A program made the translations under genes and the position numbers. Below the pieces are notes generated by a model. The model was given only the letters and a program-made list of their open reading frames with translations. It did no database searches and was not told the origin of the DNA. A stretch of DNA of 64,000 bases from positions 1,547,423-1,611,422 of the forward strand of contig NZ_CP102279.1 in the NCBI RefSeq assembly GCF_025150245.1, in the 5' to 3' direction. Each line of letters opens with the position of its first letter. Position 1 is the stretch's first letter. Positions 1-8,913 of the stretch are shown one piece after another. The DNA is from Dorea formicigenerans. Its GTDB lineage: Bacteria; Bacillota; Clostridia; Lachnospirales; Lachnospiraceae.

Positions 1-576
1 TTCAGTCACATCATCAATGGACATCATATCCCCTCGTCTGACCATATCCATTCGGATGCGATTAACGATTAGCGAACTATTGCGAATCTGATTTTTTTCC
101 AACAGTCCAATGATGCGGTCAGCATCACGGATTGCGGAAACCTCCGGTGTTGTGACAACAAGAGCACGATCAGCTCCGGCTATTGCATTTTGGAATCCCT
201 GTTCGATTCCGGCCGGACAGTCTAAAAGTACATAATCAAATTCCTCTTTCAATTCTGAAGCCAGCTTTTTCATCTGTTCCGGTGAAATTGCTGATTTATC
301 TTTTGTCTGGGCAGATGGAAGCAGATAGAGATTTTCATATCTGCGATCCCGGATTGCTGCCTGTTTCAATCGACAGGTTCCTTCAATCACATCGACCAGA
401 TTATAGACAATCTGATTTTCCAGTCCCATAACTACGTCAAGGTTGCGAAGACCAAGATCGGTATCAATGACAATGACTTTCTTTCCTAACCAAGAGAGTC
501 CCGCACCAATATTTGCTGTTGTAGTGGTCTTACCTACACCGCCTTTTCCTGATGTAATAACAATTACTTCGCCCAT
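1..576 (-). CDS. minD: Septum site-determining ATPase MinD (partial, 3' end outside window)
   Basis: This is the first 192 residues of a ParA/MinD-type ATPase that places the division septum by cycling on the membrane with MinC. The N-terminus MGEVIVITSGKGGVGKTTTT is the deviant Walker A motif of the family (KGGVGKT, residues 11-17). A DTDLGLRNLD segment follows, and DCPAGIEQGF is the Walker B region. The start is set by GGAGG just upstream (about 585-590). It is the last visible gene of the mre/mrdA operon, as is common in Clostridia. The C-terminal amphipathic membrane helix lies beyond the left edge. Confidence 0.96.
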   Translation of the reverse strand, partial: MGEVIVITSGKGGVGKTTTTANIGAGLSWLGKKVIVIDTDLGLRNLDVVMGLENQIVYNLVDVIEGTCRLKQAAIRDRRYENLYLLPSAQTKDKSAISPEQMKKLASELKEEFDYVLLDCPAGIEQGFQNAIAGADRALVVTTPEVSAIRDADRIIGLLEKNQIRNSSLIVNRIRMDMVRRGDMMSIDDVTE

Positions 577-676
577 GAATAACTTCCTCCTGTCAATGGC
601 TTTGTTTCATGCTTTTAAATATTCTTTTCGCTATGTGTTTCATGAACCATTTTGTCTTTTGAAAGGCAAGCTGCTC

Positions 677-3619
677 CTAGCCTTCATTTGAAGCATTTGA
701 ACCAATGCTTGAAGCTGTTCCGGTTATCAATTCATTTTCCGGAGTGAGCTGGTAATAATATTTCATAACGTCTCTGGCTACTTCTGCTGCATAAGTAGAA
801 CTATAACCATTGGCGATACGAGTTGCAAAAGCAACTTCCGGTGAATCGCTTGGCGCAAATCCTATGAAAAGCGCATGGTCCGGATGCGTTTTACTCTGCT
901 GAGCTGTTCCGGTCTTACCGGATAACTGGAATCCGCTCCTGTTAATATCCGAAAATGTACTACTATGAGATACAAGTACTACATTACGCATTCCTTCGTG
1001 TACAGCATCCCATGTGCTCGCAGAAATATCTGACAGAGTATTATCGATTTTTGGCTGTGATTCTTCAATGACATTGCCTTTGACATCAGTGGTCTTGTTC
1101 AGGAGTGTCAGATCAAAAAGTGTTCCTTTATTTGCAATCGTAGTAACATAGCGGGCAAGCTGACTTGTCGTGTAGTTGTTGGTACCCTGTCCAATTGCAG
1201 ATGGTACAGAAGAATCATCGGAAATTTGTGGATCAGCCTCTGGAATTTCCATTCCAGAAGTGGTTCCAAGTCCAAACATCTGAGCATATTTTGAAAGCTT
1301 CTGGAGTCCAAGTTCACTGGAATAGTAAGCATTCGTTGCATCACCTTGATTATTATCCTGGCTGATGGAATTGATTCCGTTGTCTTTCAGACTTAATCTG
1401 TAACCGACTTCATAAAAGAAACTGTTACAAGAGTTCTCAATTGCACCTGACACATCCAGACTGCCATGTGCATTTGGGTAAATCCAGCATTTTGGATTTG
1501 GTTCAATCTTTTCATAAATACCATGGCACGGAAGATGGGAATCTGTACTGATAACACCTTCGGTAAGTCCGGCTATGGCAGACAAAGGTTTGTAAGTAGA
1601 TCCCGGTGCGGTCTTTTCCTGTGTCGCATTATTGTAGAATGGACGGGAACTTGCTGTTACAAGCTGATTGTAATAAGTTGAGTCCATATTGTTTGCAAGT
1701 CGGTTATTGTCATATCCCGGATAAGATACACATGCCAGAACCTGACCTGTGGAAGTATCTGTCATGACAAAAGAACCTGTACATGGTTCCAGACCGAGCT
1801 GTCCAGGTGTAATCTCCAGTGTCTGGATCTTTCCACGCATAAAGTCATAAGCTGTTGTTGCGCCACTTGCGAGTGCATTATATTGAGATTCATCGTAATT
1901 AAGTATATTCTGCTCGTAGAGAATCGTACAAAGTTCACGACCAGTAATGGATCCGGCTTTGATCATGTATTTGTAGATCAGCTTGTCAAAACTGTTATCT
2001 GATTGTAAATGTTCATTTAAGTATGAAATAATTGCCTGAAAAGTTTCCGAGGAATCCGAATATTTACCCCCATTGCTTGTATAATTTTGAAGCTTTGAGG
2101 TATCAATCCAGTTCTGAGAAACAGCATAATTTAAAAATGTGTAAACATTGATGGTCTCATCTGTTTTCCATGCTTTATAGGTTTCATCATTTTTGTCGAT
2201 GACACTGGAATTTAAAATGCCGGTATTATTTGTCAATATATCTGTAACAATATAACTCAGATAAGCCTGCATTTCCTTAGAATCATCTTTGTATGCAGCT
2301 GCATTAGGATCTGCAAGTGTACTGGAAAGACTTGCCAGAACCTGCTCTTTGTATCCGGAAAATGTATTATAAACTTCTTGTTCGGTTGATTTTGCATCAT
2401 TCTCACTGAAATGAGTCATATTTACAACATCATTGGTAATGAGTGCGTTATAAACATCGCCAATCGGAATCATAACGTCACTTCCGTCACTGACAGAATT
2501 CCGATCAAAATCCAAAGCGTTTTGGATTTTGGAAAGAAGAATTCCGGCAAGCTCCTGTTCCAGAATATTATAGGCTGCTTTTTGAAGATTAGCATCCAAA
2601 GACAGATATACATCATTGCCAGCTTTTGGTTCTGTAGACTGAACGGTGTCCAGAACTTTACCAACGTTATTTACATATAATTTCACTTCACCCTTTTTGC
2701 TGCGAAGTGTGGAATCCAGGACTTTTTCAAGTCCGGATTTTCCGACAGTATCCGTTTTGGAATAAGTTTCCTGATCCTCTTTACTAAGTGCATCATATTC
2801 GTCTGTTGAAATCTGTCCGGTATAGCCAATTACATTTGAAAAACATTTACTGTCTGTATATCGGCGTAAGGATTCTTCTTCAATGTTAACGCCCTGCAGA
2901 GAATCACTGTTTTCCATAATATCAGCCACAGTCTGGTCACTGACATCGGATGCAATCGTAGTAGAGATATATTTCTGATAACTGTTCAGAGACATTGCAT
3001 AACGTACATTGACCAGTTTCAAAATCATAGTCTTGTCCAGCTTTTTCTCGTTGATACCATAACCGTAAGTTTTATCGGTACATAAGTAATGCATGATGTC
3101 GGCAGCAGACTGGGACTTTTGCTTGTCCGATAATTCATCAATGGTTTTTTTGCCGTATACATCTGCGATGAAACGCAGGCGCTGGGTATCACTTTCTGCT
3201 ACAAAAGAGTATTCACTATTGGCATCCAGAATAATACCAAAATCATTGATGACGGAATCACCATTACTTTCCACAATATTAATAACTTTCGTTACAATTT
3301 GATTTAAAGCTTTATTTTTTTCGGATTTTTTATCATAGTCTCCATTATCCTGAATGGTAACAGAATAAGCCAGTTCATTGTAGGCAAGCAGAACACCGTT
3401 GCGGTCATAAATATTGCCGCGGGTTCCTTCGACCTCTTTTGTTTTTTGAATCTGAAGTTCATATTTGTCGGTATAGTTCTGTCCTTTCACAATCTGCAGA
3501 TAAAATACTCGTTGAAGTAATACTGCTGACAAGACGCAGAACATGATAATTGCAATAAATGTTCTTGATTTTACGATATCACTTATGCCGGATTTGATCC
3601 GGTTCCACAAATTATACAA
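677..3619 (-). CDS. mrdA: Penicillin-binding protein 2, elongation transpeptidase (unusually long)
   Basis: Class B PBP that crosslinks peptidoglycan during side-wall elongation, working with MreBCD. It has one membrane anchor near residues 20-45, a PBP dimerisation region, and a transpeptidase domain with the serine motif STYK (about residue 675), SCN, and SGKTG (about 905). At about 980 residues it is longer than well-studied PBP2 proteins (about 600-700); the surplus is a low-complexity, Ser/Asp/Asn-rich stretch ahead of the catalytic serine, at roughly residues 370-610. An upstream GTG at 3631 is in frame, but the AAAGGAG ribosome site fits the TTG at 3619 better. The gene overlaps the end of mreD. 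Confidence 0.93.
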   Translation of the reverse strand: MYNLWNRIKSGISDIVKSRTFIAIIMFCVLSAVLLQRVFYLQIVKGQNYTDKYELQIQKTKEVEGTRGNIYDRNGVLLAYNELAYSVTIQDNGDYDKKSEKNKALNQIVTKVINIVESNGDSVINDFGIILDANSEYSFVAESDTQRLRFIADVYGKKTIDELSDKQKSQSAADIMHYLCTDKTYGYGINEKKLDKTMILKLVNVRYAMSLNSYQKYISTTIASDVSDQTVADIMENSDSLQGVNIEEESLRRYTDSKCFSNVIGYTGQISTDEYDALSKEDQETYSKTDTVGKSGLEKVLDSTLRSKKGEVKLYVNNVGKVLDTVQSTEPKAGNDVYLSLDANLQKAAYNILEQELAGILLSKIQNALDFDRNSVSDGSDVMIPIGDVYNALITNDVVNMTHFSENDAKSTEQEVYNTFSGYKEQVLASLSSTLADPNAAAYKDDSKEMQAYLSYIVTDILTNNTGILNSSVIDKNDETYKAWKTDETINVYTFLNYAVSQNWIDTSKLQNYTSNGGKYSDSSETFQAIISYLNEHLQSDNSFDKLIYKYMIKAGSITGRELCTILYEQNILNYDESQYNALASGATTAYDFMRGKIQTLEITPGQLGLEPCTGSFVMTDTSTGQVLACVSYPGYDNNRLANNMDSTYYNQLVTASSRPFYNNATQEKTAPGSTYKPLSAIAGLTEGVISTDSHLPCHGIYEKIEPNPKCWIYPNAHGSLDVSGAIENSCNSFFYEVGYRLSLKDNGINSISQDNNQGDATNAYYSSELGLQKLSKYAQMFGLGTTSGMEIPEADPQISDDSSVPSAIGQGTNNYTTSQLARYVTTIANKGTLFDLTLLNKTTDVKGNVIEESQPKIDNTLSDISASTWDAVHEGMRNVVLVSHSSTFSDINRSGFQLSGKTGTAQQSKTHPDHALFIGFAPSDSPEVAFATRIANGYSSTYAAEVARDVMKYYYQLTPENELITGTASSIGSNASNEG

Positions 3620-4130
3620 ATCGGCTTGCACTCCTTTGCTCTTCTGCTTCTAGTTTTTTGTTAATGTGTAAGATGATCTGATATACGATCAAAGTTGCTA
3701 AAATAGTGTATACAAGTTCTGGCAGGATAATATGAATCAGATAGGTTCCGAAACTAAAGTCACCTTTCAGGATATATCCGCAAAAGCAGATAATGCCACC
3801 GTAAATTAGTTCACTGCCACTGATAAGTACTAAAGGCAGTTTAATATCTTCATCATAAAACAAACGTTCAAATGTTCCGTTTAAATATCCAATCACAGTA
3901 TATAAAAGTATATAAAATCCAATTGTGTTTCCCCAGAAAACGTCTGTCAAAAGTCCACAGATCACACCAACAGCCATACCTTCTTTACGTCCTCGCATAA
4001 ATCCGAAAGATGCTGTTACGATTATAAAAAGATTTGGCTGCACGCCGGCAAAAGCCAGTGATGGGAAAATGGTACTTTGCAAGAGAAAACACAGGATAAT
4101 AATTGCCAGTGTTATGAGCTTTCGTTTCAT
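3612..4130 (-). CDS. mreD: Rod shape-determining membrane protein MreD
   Basis: Small integral membrane protein of 172 residues that joins the elongasome with MreC and PBP2. The sequence is mostly hydrophobic, with about five predicted membrane segments, including an N-terminal one starting at residue 7 and a C-terminal one ending near 158. A FMRGRKEGMAVGVICGLLTDV segment resembles the conserved MreD region (given here only to locate it, residues about 44-64). GGGAGAG precedes the ATG. It sits between mreC and mrdA, the standard order, and identification relies on that order as much as on sequence, because MreD diverges quickly. Confidence 0.92.
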   Translation of the reverse strand: MKRKLITLAIIILCFLLQSTIFPSLAFAGVQPNLFIIVTASFGFMRGRKEGMAVGVICGLLTDVFWGNTIGFYILLYTVIGYLNGTFERLFYDEDIKLPLVLISGSELIYGGIICFCGYILKGDFSFGTYLIHIILPELVYTILATLIVYQIILHINKKLEAEEQRSASRFV

Positions 4131-4136
4131 AGATCA

Positions 4137-5030
4137 CTACTCTCCCTTTGCTGTGTCGGAAGCAGACTCATCGTCTGCCCCGTTCGTCATATCTTCTTTT
4201 GTCTTTGTGAGAACAAGGACTTCCTGAATTTTGCTAAAATCTACCGCAGGTGTGATATAACCGGAACGAGTCAGGTTATTGGAATCCACATTGATCTCAC
4301 TGATATATCCGATAAAGAGACCTTGAACAAAGCGGTCACTTACATAGGAAGTAACAACCTGTTCACCGACCTTTATGTCATTGTCATTATTAGCCAGCTT
4401 TTCAAAACGAAGACGTCCATCGTCCATTAATTTCAAATCTCCACGCACGATGCAGGTATCTGAAGTAGAGAGGATCATAGCACTTACGTTGCTGGAATTG
4501 TCAATGATTGAACGTACTCTCGCATAGTGGGGACCAACTTCTGTGACAAGTCCTACCAGCCCGCTCCCGGCCAGTACGTTACAGTTCACTTTGATGCCGT
4601 CTGCACTTCCTTTGTCTATAGTAAAATCACTGAACCAGTTCGTTCCGTTGTTCGCAATGACATGTGCACCGATTTTTTCGTAATCAGAGTAGTTCTGATC
4701 CAGTTTGTACAGATCGCGCAGACGTTCTAATTCGTATTCGTCCTGGCGAAGTCTTGTATTATCAATAGTCAGTTCATCTACTTTGGACTGCAAAGTTTCA
4801 TTTTGCTTTTTCATATCCTGAAGTGTCTCAAAGTTATCAGAAAGATCACTTAACCATCTTCCAACATAGCTGATACCTTTCTGCATTGGAACAACTGTAT
4901 AATCACCGATAAATCGAAGCGGCCCCCCGCCGTCTGTCACCTGATCGATTCCCAAAAGAATCACACAGATGACTGCAATGATTGCCAACCAGTATTTACT
5001 TGGAATTGAGGATTGGTTTTTTATCTTCAT
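4137..5030 (-). CDS. mreC: Rod shape-determining protein MreC
   Basis: Bitopic elongasome scaffold of 297 residues that links the cytoplasmic MreB filaments to the external synthases. There is a short cytoplasmic N-terminus, one membrane helix at residues 13-31, a coiled coil around residues 65-110, and a beta-rich extracellular MreC domain. That domain holds NNGTNWFSDFTIDKGSADGI and GLVGLVTEVG, typical of the family. The C-terminal 25 residues are acidic and look disordered. The gene lies one base after the preceding mreB-like stop, so coupled translation is likely. Confidence 0.95.
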   Translation of the reverse strand: MKIKNQSSIPSKYWLAIIAVICVILLGIDQVTDGGGPLRFIGDYTVVPMQKGISYVGRWLSDLSDNFETLQDMKKQNETLQSKVDELTIDNTRLRQDEYELERLRDLYKLDQNYSDYEKIGAHVIANNGTNWFSDFTIDKGSADGIKVNCNVLAGSGLVGLVTEVGPHYARVRSIIDNSSNVSAMILSTSDTCIVRGDLKLMDDGRLRFEKLANNDNDIKVGEQVVTSYVSDRFVQGLFIGYISEINVDSNNLTRSGYITPAVDFSKIQEVLVLTKTKEDMTNGADDESASDTAKGE

Positions 5031-5031
5031 A

Positions 5032-6054
5032 TTATCTCATCCACCTATAACTTTCGTCTAACATTGAGTATGCTAATTTACTGAGATCCTTGGAAAGCAT
5101 GATTTTCTTTAACCCATTAACTGCACAAATGCCCGGTTTTTCAGCAACAGTTGTGTGGATTTTAGTCATACTTTCTACATAAGCATCCAGACCGCTCATA
5201 TTCGCAATTCCACCAGTCAGATAAATCCCATTCTGGTAAATAGCTTTTCGGATCTCCGGCGGTGTACGGTCCAACATAGAGCGGACGGCTTTCATACATT
5301 CCAGAAGAGTATCTTTAAATGCGGCTCTTACAAGTGTGATGGAAATGGTCTTTCGCATAGGGAGTCCGGTGATCAAATCCCTTCCTGCTACAGAGAAAGC
5401 GGTCTCAGAATCGCCGTTAAAAACATCGAACTGCTGTCTTAATATTTCTGCCGTTCTACTTCCAATCAAAAAATCATGACTGTTCCGTACAAGATTCACA
5501 ATTTCCTGATCCAGTGTTGTACCGCCAAGTTTTAACAGGCGGTTAAAGACGATACCACCTTCGGTGAGGACGGATAATTCGGTTGTCTCACCACCGAAAT
5601 TAATAATCATAACACCCGTTGTATTTTGGACATCAATACCAAGACCGACTGCATCGGCAATGGAACGTTCTACGATATTAACTTCTCGTGCCTTTGCATT
5701 TGAGTGGATCACAAGGTCAAAAAAGGCTTTTTTCTGTACCTCAGTTACATCAGTTGGTACCGCAATCACATATTCTGCACCCCGGCTGAAATGTCGGTTC
5801 TTTTTTAGAATATTCTGAAGCAGGTTCTGCATATCATTGAAACGGGAAATAACGCCGTCACGCATTGGAAATGCAACTTCAATATCCGGTGGAGTCTTTT
5901 CATACATCTGATAAGCATCTTCACCGATTGCAATAATTTCTTTTTTATCCTGAACTGCAAGCACATTCTTTTCTTTCCAGATGGTATCTTGCTTTTTGTC
6001 ATAGACTTTGATTTCGTAGGATCCCAGATCCAGTCCATAGGTGTTCCTTGCCAT
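5032..6054 (-). CDS. MreB-like actin homologue with altered nucleotide-binding motifs
   Basis: Actin-fold protein of 340 residues in the mreB slot of the operon. The ATG at 6054 has AAAGGA ten bases upstream; the in-frame TTG at 6063 is too close to that site. Phosphate-1 reads GLDLGSYEIK where MreB has DLGTANT. Phosphate-2 reads NFGGETTE where MreB has DIGGGTTE. The ERSIADAVG segment replaces EEPMAAAIG, keeping the catalytic-position Glu, and LTGGIANM is the adenosine motif. The fold and operon position support a role in cell shape, but the changed Asp and Gly suggest weak or altered ATP turnover. A canonical MreB or Mbl may be encoded elsewhere. Confidence 0.9.
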   Translation of the reverse strand: MARNTYGLDLGSYEIKVYDKKQDTIWKEKNVLAVQDKKEIIAIGEDAYQMYEKTPPDIEVAFPMRDGVISRFNDMQNLLQNILKKNRHFSRGAEYVIAVPTDVTEVQKKAFFDLVIHSNAKAREVNIVERSIADAVGLGIDVQNTTGVMIINFGGETTELSVLTEGGIVFNRLLKLGGTTLDQEIVNLVRNSHDFLIGSRTAEILRQQFDVFNGDSETAFSVAGRDLITGLPMRKTISITLVRAAFKDTLLECMKAVRSMLDRTPPEIRKAIYQNGIYLTGGIANMSGLDAYVESMTKIHTTVAEKPGICAVNGLKKIMLSKDLSKLAYSMLDESYRWMR

Positions 6055-6070
6055 ATGATTCAAATCCTTT

Positions 6071-6763
6071 CTACAGCATTCCTTCTTCGCGAAAACTCAC
6101 ATAACAATTATTCCCAATGATGATGTGATCTAAAAGCTCGATCCCGATTAGAGCTCCCGCATCCTGAATGCGCCTTGTAATGAGCCGGTCTTCCCTGCTT
6201 GGTGTCGGCTCACCACTTGGATGATTATGTAAAATAATAACAAATACAGCATTCTTTTGTAATGCTTCAATAAATAATTCTCTTGGCGTAATTAAGGAAG
6301 CATTCACCGTTCCTTTTGATATATTCGTTTCGCCAATGAGTTTTGATTTGGAATTCAGCATGAGCAGTTTCATGATTTCCTGCTTTTCATGCCGGAGATC
6401 TTCCATGTAGTACCTTGCAATCGAATCCGGATTTTCAAAACTTAATAATTCCCCGGCAGAGGCTTTGGAAAGTCTCTTCGCAAGCTCTGAGATACAGGAT
6501 AGCTGGACTGCTTTCACGCGTCCGACACCGTGAATTTTCTTCAATCGCTCAATACTGAACTGATGAATACCGAGAATTCCGCTTTCGCCGTTGTGATAAA
6601 GAATACGGCTGGCAAGTTCGAGAGCATTCTCCCCTCTCGTACCGGTCCGAAGCAGCACAGCTAAAAGTTCTGTGTCACTCAGAGCACCGGCGCCGAGCTT
6701 TTCGCATTTTTCATAAGGCCTGTCGGCACTCGGTATCTCTTTCATGGTAACTTTTTGATTCAT
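6071..6763 (-). CDS. radC: RadC family JAB/JAMM-domain protein
   Basis: UPF0758/RadC protein of 230 residues with a helix-hairpin-helix region in the first half (IERLKKIHGVGRVKAVQLSC) and a C-terminal JAB1-type metalloprotease-like domain. The metal motif is intact: an upstream Glu (GETNIS context), then HNHPSGEPTPSREDR with the two His and the Asp. The cellular role of RadC is unsettled; an old link to DNA repair was withdrawn, and JAMM domains usually cut isopeptide or peptide bonds. It is commonly found next to mreB in Firmicutes, as here. AAAGGA lies upstream of the ATG. Confidence 0.95.
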   Translation of the reverse strand: MNQKVTMKEIPSADRPYEKCEKLGAGALSDTELLAVLLRTGTRGENALELASRILYHNGESGILGIHQFSIERLKKIHGVGRVKAVQLSCISELAKRLSKASAGELLSFENPDSIARYYMEDLRHEKQEIMKLLMLNSKSKLIGETNISKGTVNASLITPRELFIEALQKNAVFVIILHNHPSGEPTPSREDRLITRRIQDAGALIGIELLDHIIIGNNCYVSFREEGML

Positions 6764-6798
6764 ATATTCCTTTAGATTCGATGATTCTCTTCGGTAGA

Positions 6799-7059
6799 CT
6801 ATAAGAAGCGGTAAATGATAATTGCAATCACAACGCCTATAATGCTGGCAATTGTAATCTTGATCGTAAGACCAAATGTAATGACCAGAAGTCCCAGATT
6901 GACTACAATCGGTGTATCAAGCCCGAACGTCTGCCCATAGCCAAGCCAGCTAAGTGCCGGCACCCCTTCTGCCAGCATGCCAATAAAGCCTCCAAGGACG
7001 ATTCCTGTTAATAACAACAGAAAAAGTGCCCAGGAGTTCTTTCCGCCTGCTCCTTTCAT
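6799..7059 (-). CDS. DUF4321 small membrane protein
   Basis: 86-residue membrane protein with two or three hydrophobic segments (residues 10-30, 48-68 and 68-85), a short basic N-terminus and no soluble domain. It matches what I know of the clostridial DUF4321 family, which often lies beside radC and mreB. Function is unknown; operon position suggests a link to envelope growth. A strong GAGGAGGAG ribosome site precedes the ATG. It is the first gene of the cell-shape operon and has its own promoter just upstream. Confidence 0.85.
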   Translation of the reverse strand: MKGAGGKNSWALFLLLLTGIVLGGFIGMLAEGVPALSWLGYGQTFGLDTPIVVNLGLLVITFGLTIKITIASIIGVVIAIIIYRFL

Positions 7060-7101
7060 ATGTACTCCTCCTCATGTTTCTTCTATCTGAAAACTCCATA
7101 C

Positions 7102-7130
7102 ATTTTAGCACATTTCTGAAAATGTGTATA
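7102..7130 (-). promoter_or_regulatory. Promoter of the DUF4321-radC-mre operon with a palindrome in the spacer
   Basis: Read on the minus strand: TATACA, 17 bases, TAAAAT, with TGC before the -10 making an extended -10. The spacer is almost filled by the perfect inverted repeat CACATTT-N4-AAATGTG at 7109-7126. A start near 7095 would give a leader of about 35 bases. The palindrome is placed as a repressor site would be, and it lines up base for base with the one at nadA (44329-44346). Confidence 0.55.
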
Positions 7131-7152
7131 GACTTATACCCTTAAAAAATTC

Positions 7153-8799
7153 TTAAACATTCTTAGGATTGTCGAAAGCCATGTATTTTTGACTGACAGC
7201 TTCTGCCACTTTCAGTCCATCCATGGCGGCTGATGTAATACCGCCTGCATATCCTGCACCTTCCCCGCATGGATAAAGTCCTTTTACAGAACTTTGCAAG
7301 GTCTCGTCACGCAGAATACGGACTGGTGAAGAGGTACGGCTTTCTACACCGGAGAGGACTGCATCATCGCGGTCGTAGCCTGGGATTTTCTTTCCAAATT
7401 CCGTAATTCCCTCTTCCAGGCATCTCGCAATAAACTCAGGGAAAATGCTCCTTACATTGCCCCAGCTATAAGCACCTTTCATCTGTGGGGCTATAGCACC
7501 TGCACTGGAAGATGGCACATTTTTCTTAAAGTCACCAAAAAGCTGGACCGGAATCTTCCCTTGCCCTTCAGCAAATGCAGCCTCTTCTAATTGGCGCTGA
7601 AAAGCCAGACCTCCGAGGATGCCTTTTTCTGGGAAATCTTCCGGTGAGACGGTTACGATTACTGCACTATTGGCATTTTTGCCATTTCGCCCGCTATAAC
7701 TCATGCCGTTTACTGCAAGTCGGTTCTCTTCAGATGAAGCATTTACTACATAACCGCCTGGACACATGCAGAAAGTATAGACACCTCTGCCCTCTTTTGT
7801 CTTAGCTGTTAATTTATATGCAGCAGCAGGAAGGCTCTCAGGTGCATTTTTACCATATTGAGATTCGTCAATCATATCTTGTGGATGTTCTACGCGTACG
7901 CCTACAGCGAATGGTTTTGGCTCCATTTTTATATCTGAGAGATTTAAAAGCCCAAAAGTGTCTCTGGCGCTGTGACCAATGGCAAGTATTGCAACGTCCG
8001 TCAGTAAATCTTCTCCGATGTTTGTTCTGGTATCTTCCAGATGAAGCATCGCAAGTGCCGGCTCATCTGAAAAATCAATGCTGCGTTTTGTACGGATTCC
8101 TGTCACTTTTGTATGAAAACGAACTTCACCACCCATAGAGATGATTGCCTCACGTATATTTTTAACGACCTTTGCCAGAATATCAGTTCCGATATGTGGC
8201 TTTGCATCATAAAGAATGGATTCCGGTGCCCCATATTTCACAAAAAGACGTAGGACTTCCTTTCCTCTGTTATGGGTATCGTGTACAAGCGTATTTAACT
8301 TCCCATCCGAAAATGTACCTGCACCGCCTTCGCCGAACTGGACATTAGACTCAGGATTTAGTTTGCCTGTTTTCCAGAAATCTTGTACGTCTTTCTGGCG
8401 CTCTTCCATAGAAGCACCACGTTCTAAAAGAATTGGACGGTATCCCATACGTGCAAGCGCATAACCACAGAACAGACCGGCCGGTCCGGTCCCGATTACA
8501 ACAGGCCTGTAAGTCAGTACATGTGTTCCGGTCGGAGTGCAATGATAGCTATCATTTTCTTCTTTTATTGTAATATTTTTATTCCGGTTCTTTTTAATGA
8601 TCCGCTTTTCATTCTGAACGTTTGCTGCAATCGTGTAAACATAAAAAAGATTTGGTTTCTTTCTGGCATCCAGAGATTTTTTTTCAATATGCCAGGTCAG
8701 AAGATCTGAACTGGAAATTTTTAATGTTGTATATATTTTCTTTTCGAGGTCACTTTTTTTATGAGTAACCGGAAGCTTTAACTGACTGATTCTGATCAT
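7153..8799 (-). CDS. FAD-dependent oxidoreductase, COG2509 type
   Basis: Soluble flavoprotein of 548 residues. An N-terminal domain of about 95 residues (ISQLKLPVTHKKSDLEKKI) precedes a Rossmann motif PVVIGTGPAGLFCGYALARM that binds FAD. Later come FGEGGAGTFSDGKLNT, a second dinucleotide region, and the C-terminal GLYPCGEGAGYAGGITSAAMDG that closes the flavin site. This layout is that of the uncharacterised 'FAD-dependent dehydrogenase' family common in Firmicutes; the substrate is unknown. An upstream ATG at 8817 is in frame, but AAGGAGG fits the ATG at 8799. Confidence 0.9.
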   Translation of the reverse strand: MIRISQLKLPVTHKKSDLEKKIYTTLKISSSDLLTWHIEKKSLDARKKPNLFYVYTIAANVQNEKRIIKKNRNKNITIKEENDSYHCTPTGTHVLTYRPVVIGTGPAGLFCGYALARMGYRPILLERGASMEERQKDVQDFWKTGKLNPESNVQFGEGGAGTFSDGKLNTLVHDTHNRGKEVLRLFVKYGAPESILYDAKPHIGTDILAKVVKNIREAIISMGGEVRFHTKVTGIRTKRSIDFSDEPALAMLHLEDTRTNIGEDLLTDVAILAIGHSARDTFGLLNLSDIKMEPKPFAVGVRVEHPQDMIDESQYGKNAPESLPAAAYKLTAKTKEGRGVYTFCMCPGGYVVNASSEENRLAVNGMSYSGRNGKNANSAVIVTVSPEDFPEKGILGGLAFQRQLEEAAFAEGQGKIPVQLFGDFKKNVPSSSAGAIAPQMKGAYSWGNVRSIFPEFIARCLEEGITEFGKKIPGYDRDDAVLSGVESRTSSPVRILRDETLQSSVKGLYPCGEGAGYAGGITSAAMDGLKVAEAVSQKYMAFDNPKNV

Positions 8800-8833
8800 G
8801 TTTTCCTCCTTGTACATGTAATCGATAACGAAA

Positions 8834-8876
8834 AAACCAAAGCCATTTTAGCTTCCGCGAAAAATGGCCTTGGTTT
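8834..8876 (-). terminator. Terminator after glgP
   Basis: On the minus strand an arm AAACCAAGGCCATTTT pairs with AAAATGGCTTTGGTTT (one G-U pair) around a short GC-containing loop, followed by a run of Ts. It closes the long maltodextrin operon 38 bases after the glgP stop. Confidence 0.9.
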
Positions 8877-8913
8877 AGTATAGCTCATATTTATGTTTCA
8901 GACAAGTATACGA

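Noticed and set aside
8351-8542. Opposite-strand and alternative-frame ORFs over long genes, such as this one in the FAD protein gene
   Set aside because: They lie wholly inside well-supported genes, lack ribosome sites and have no recognisable domains; the same applies to all similar shadow ORFs in the window.
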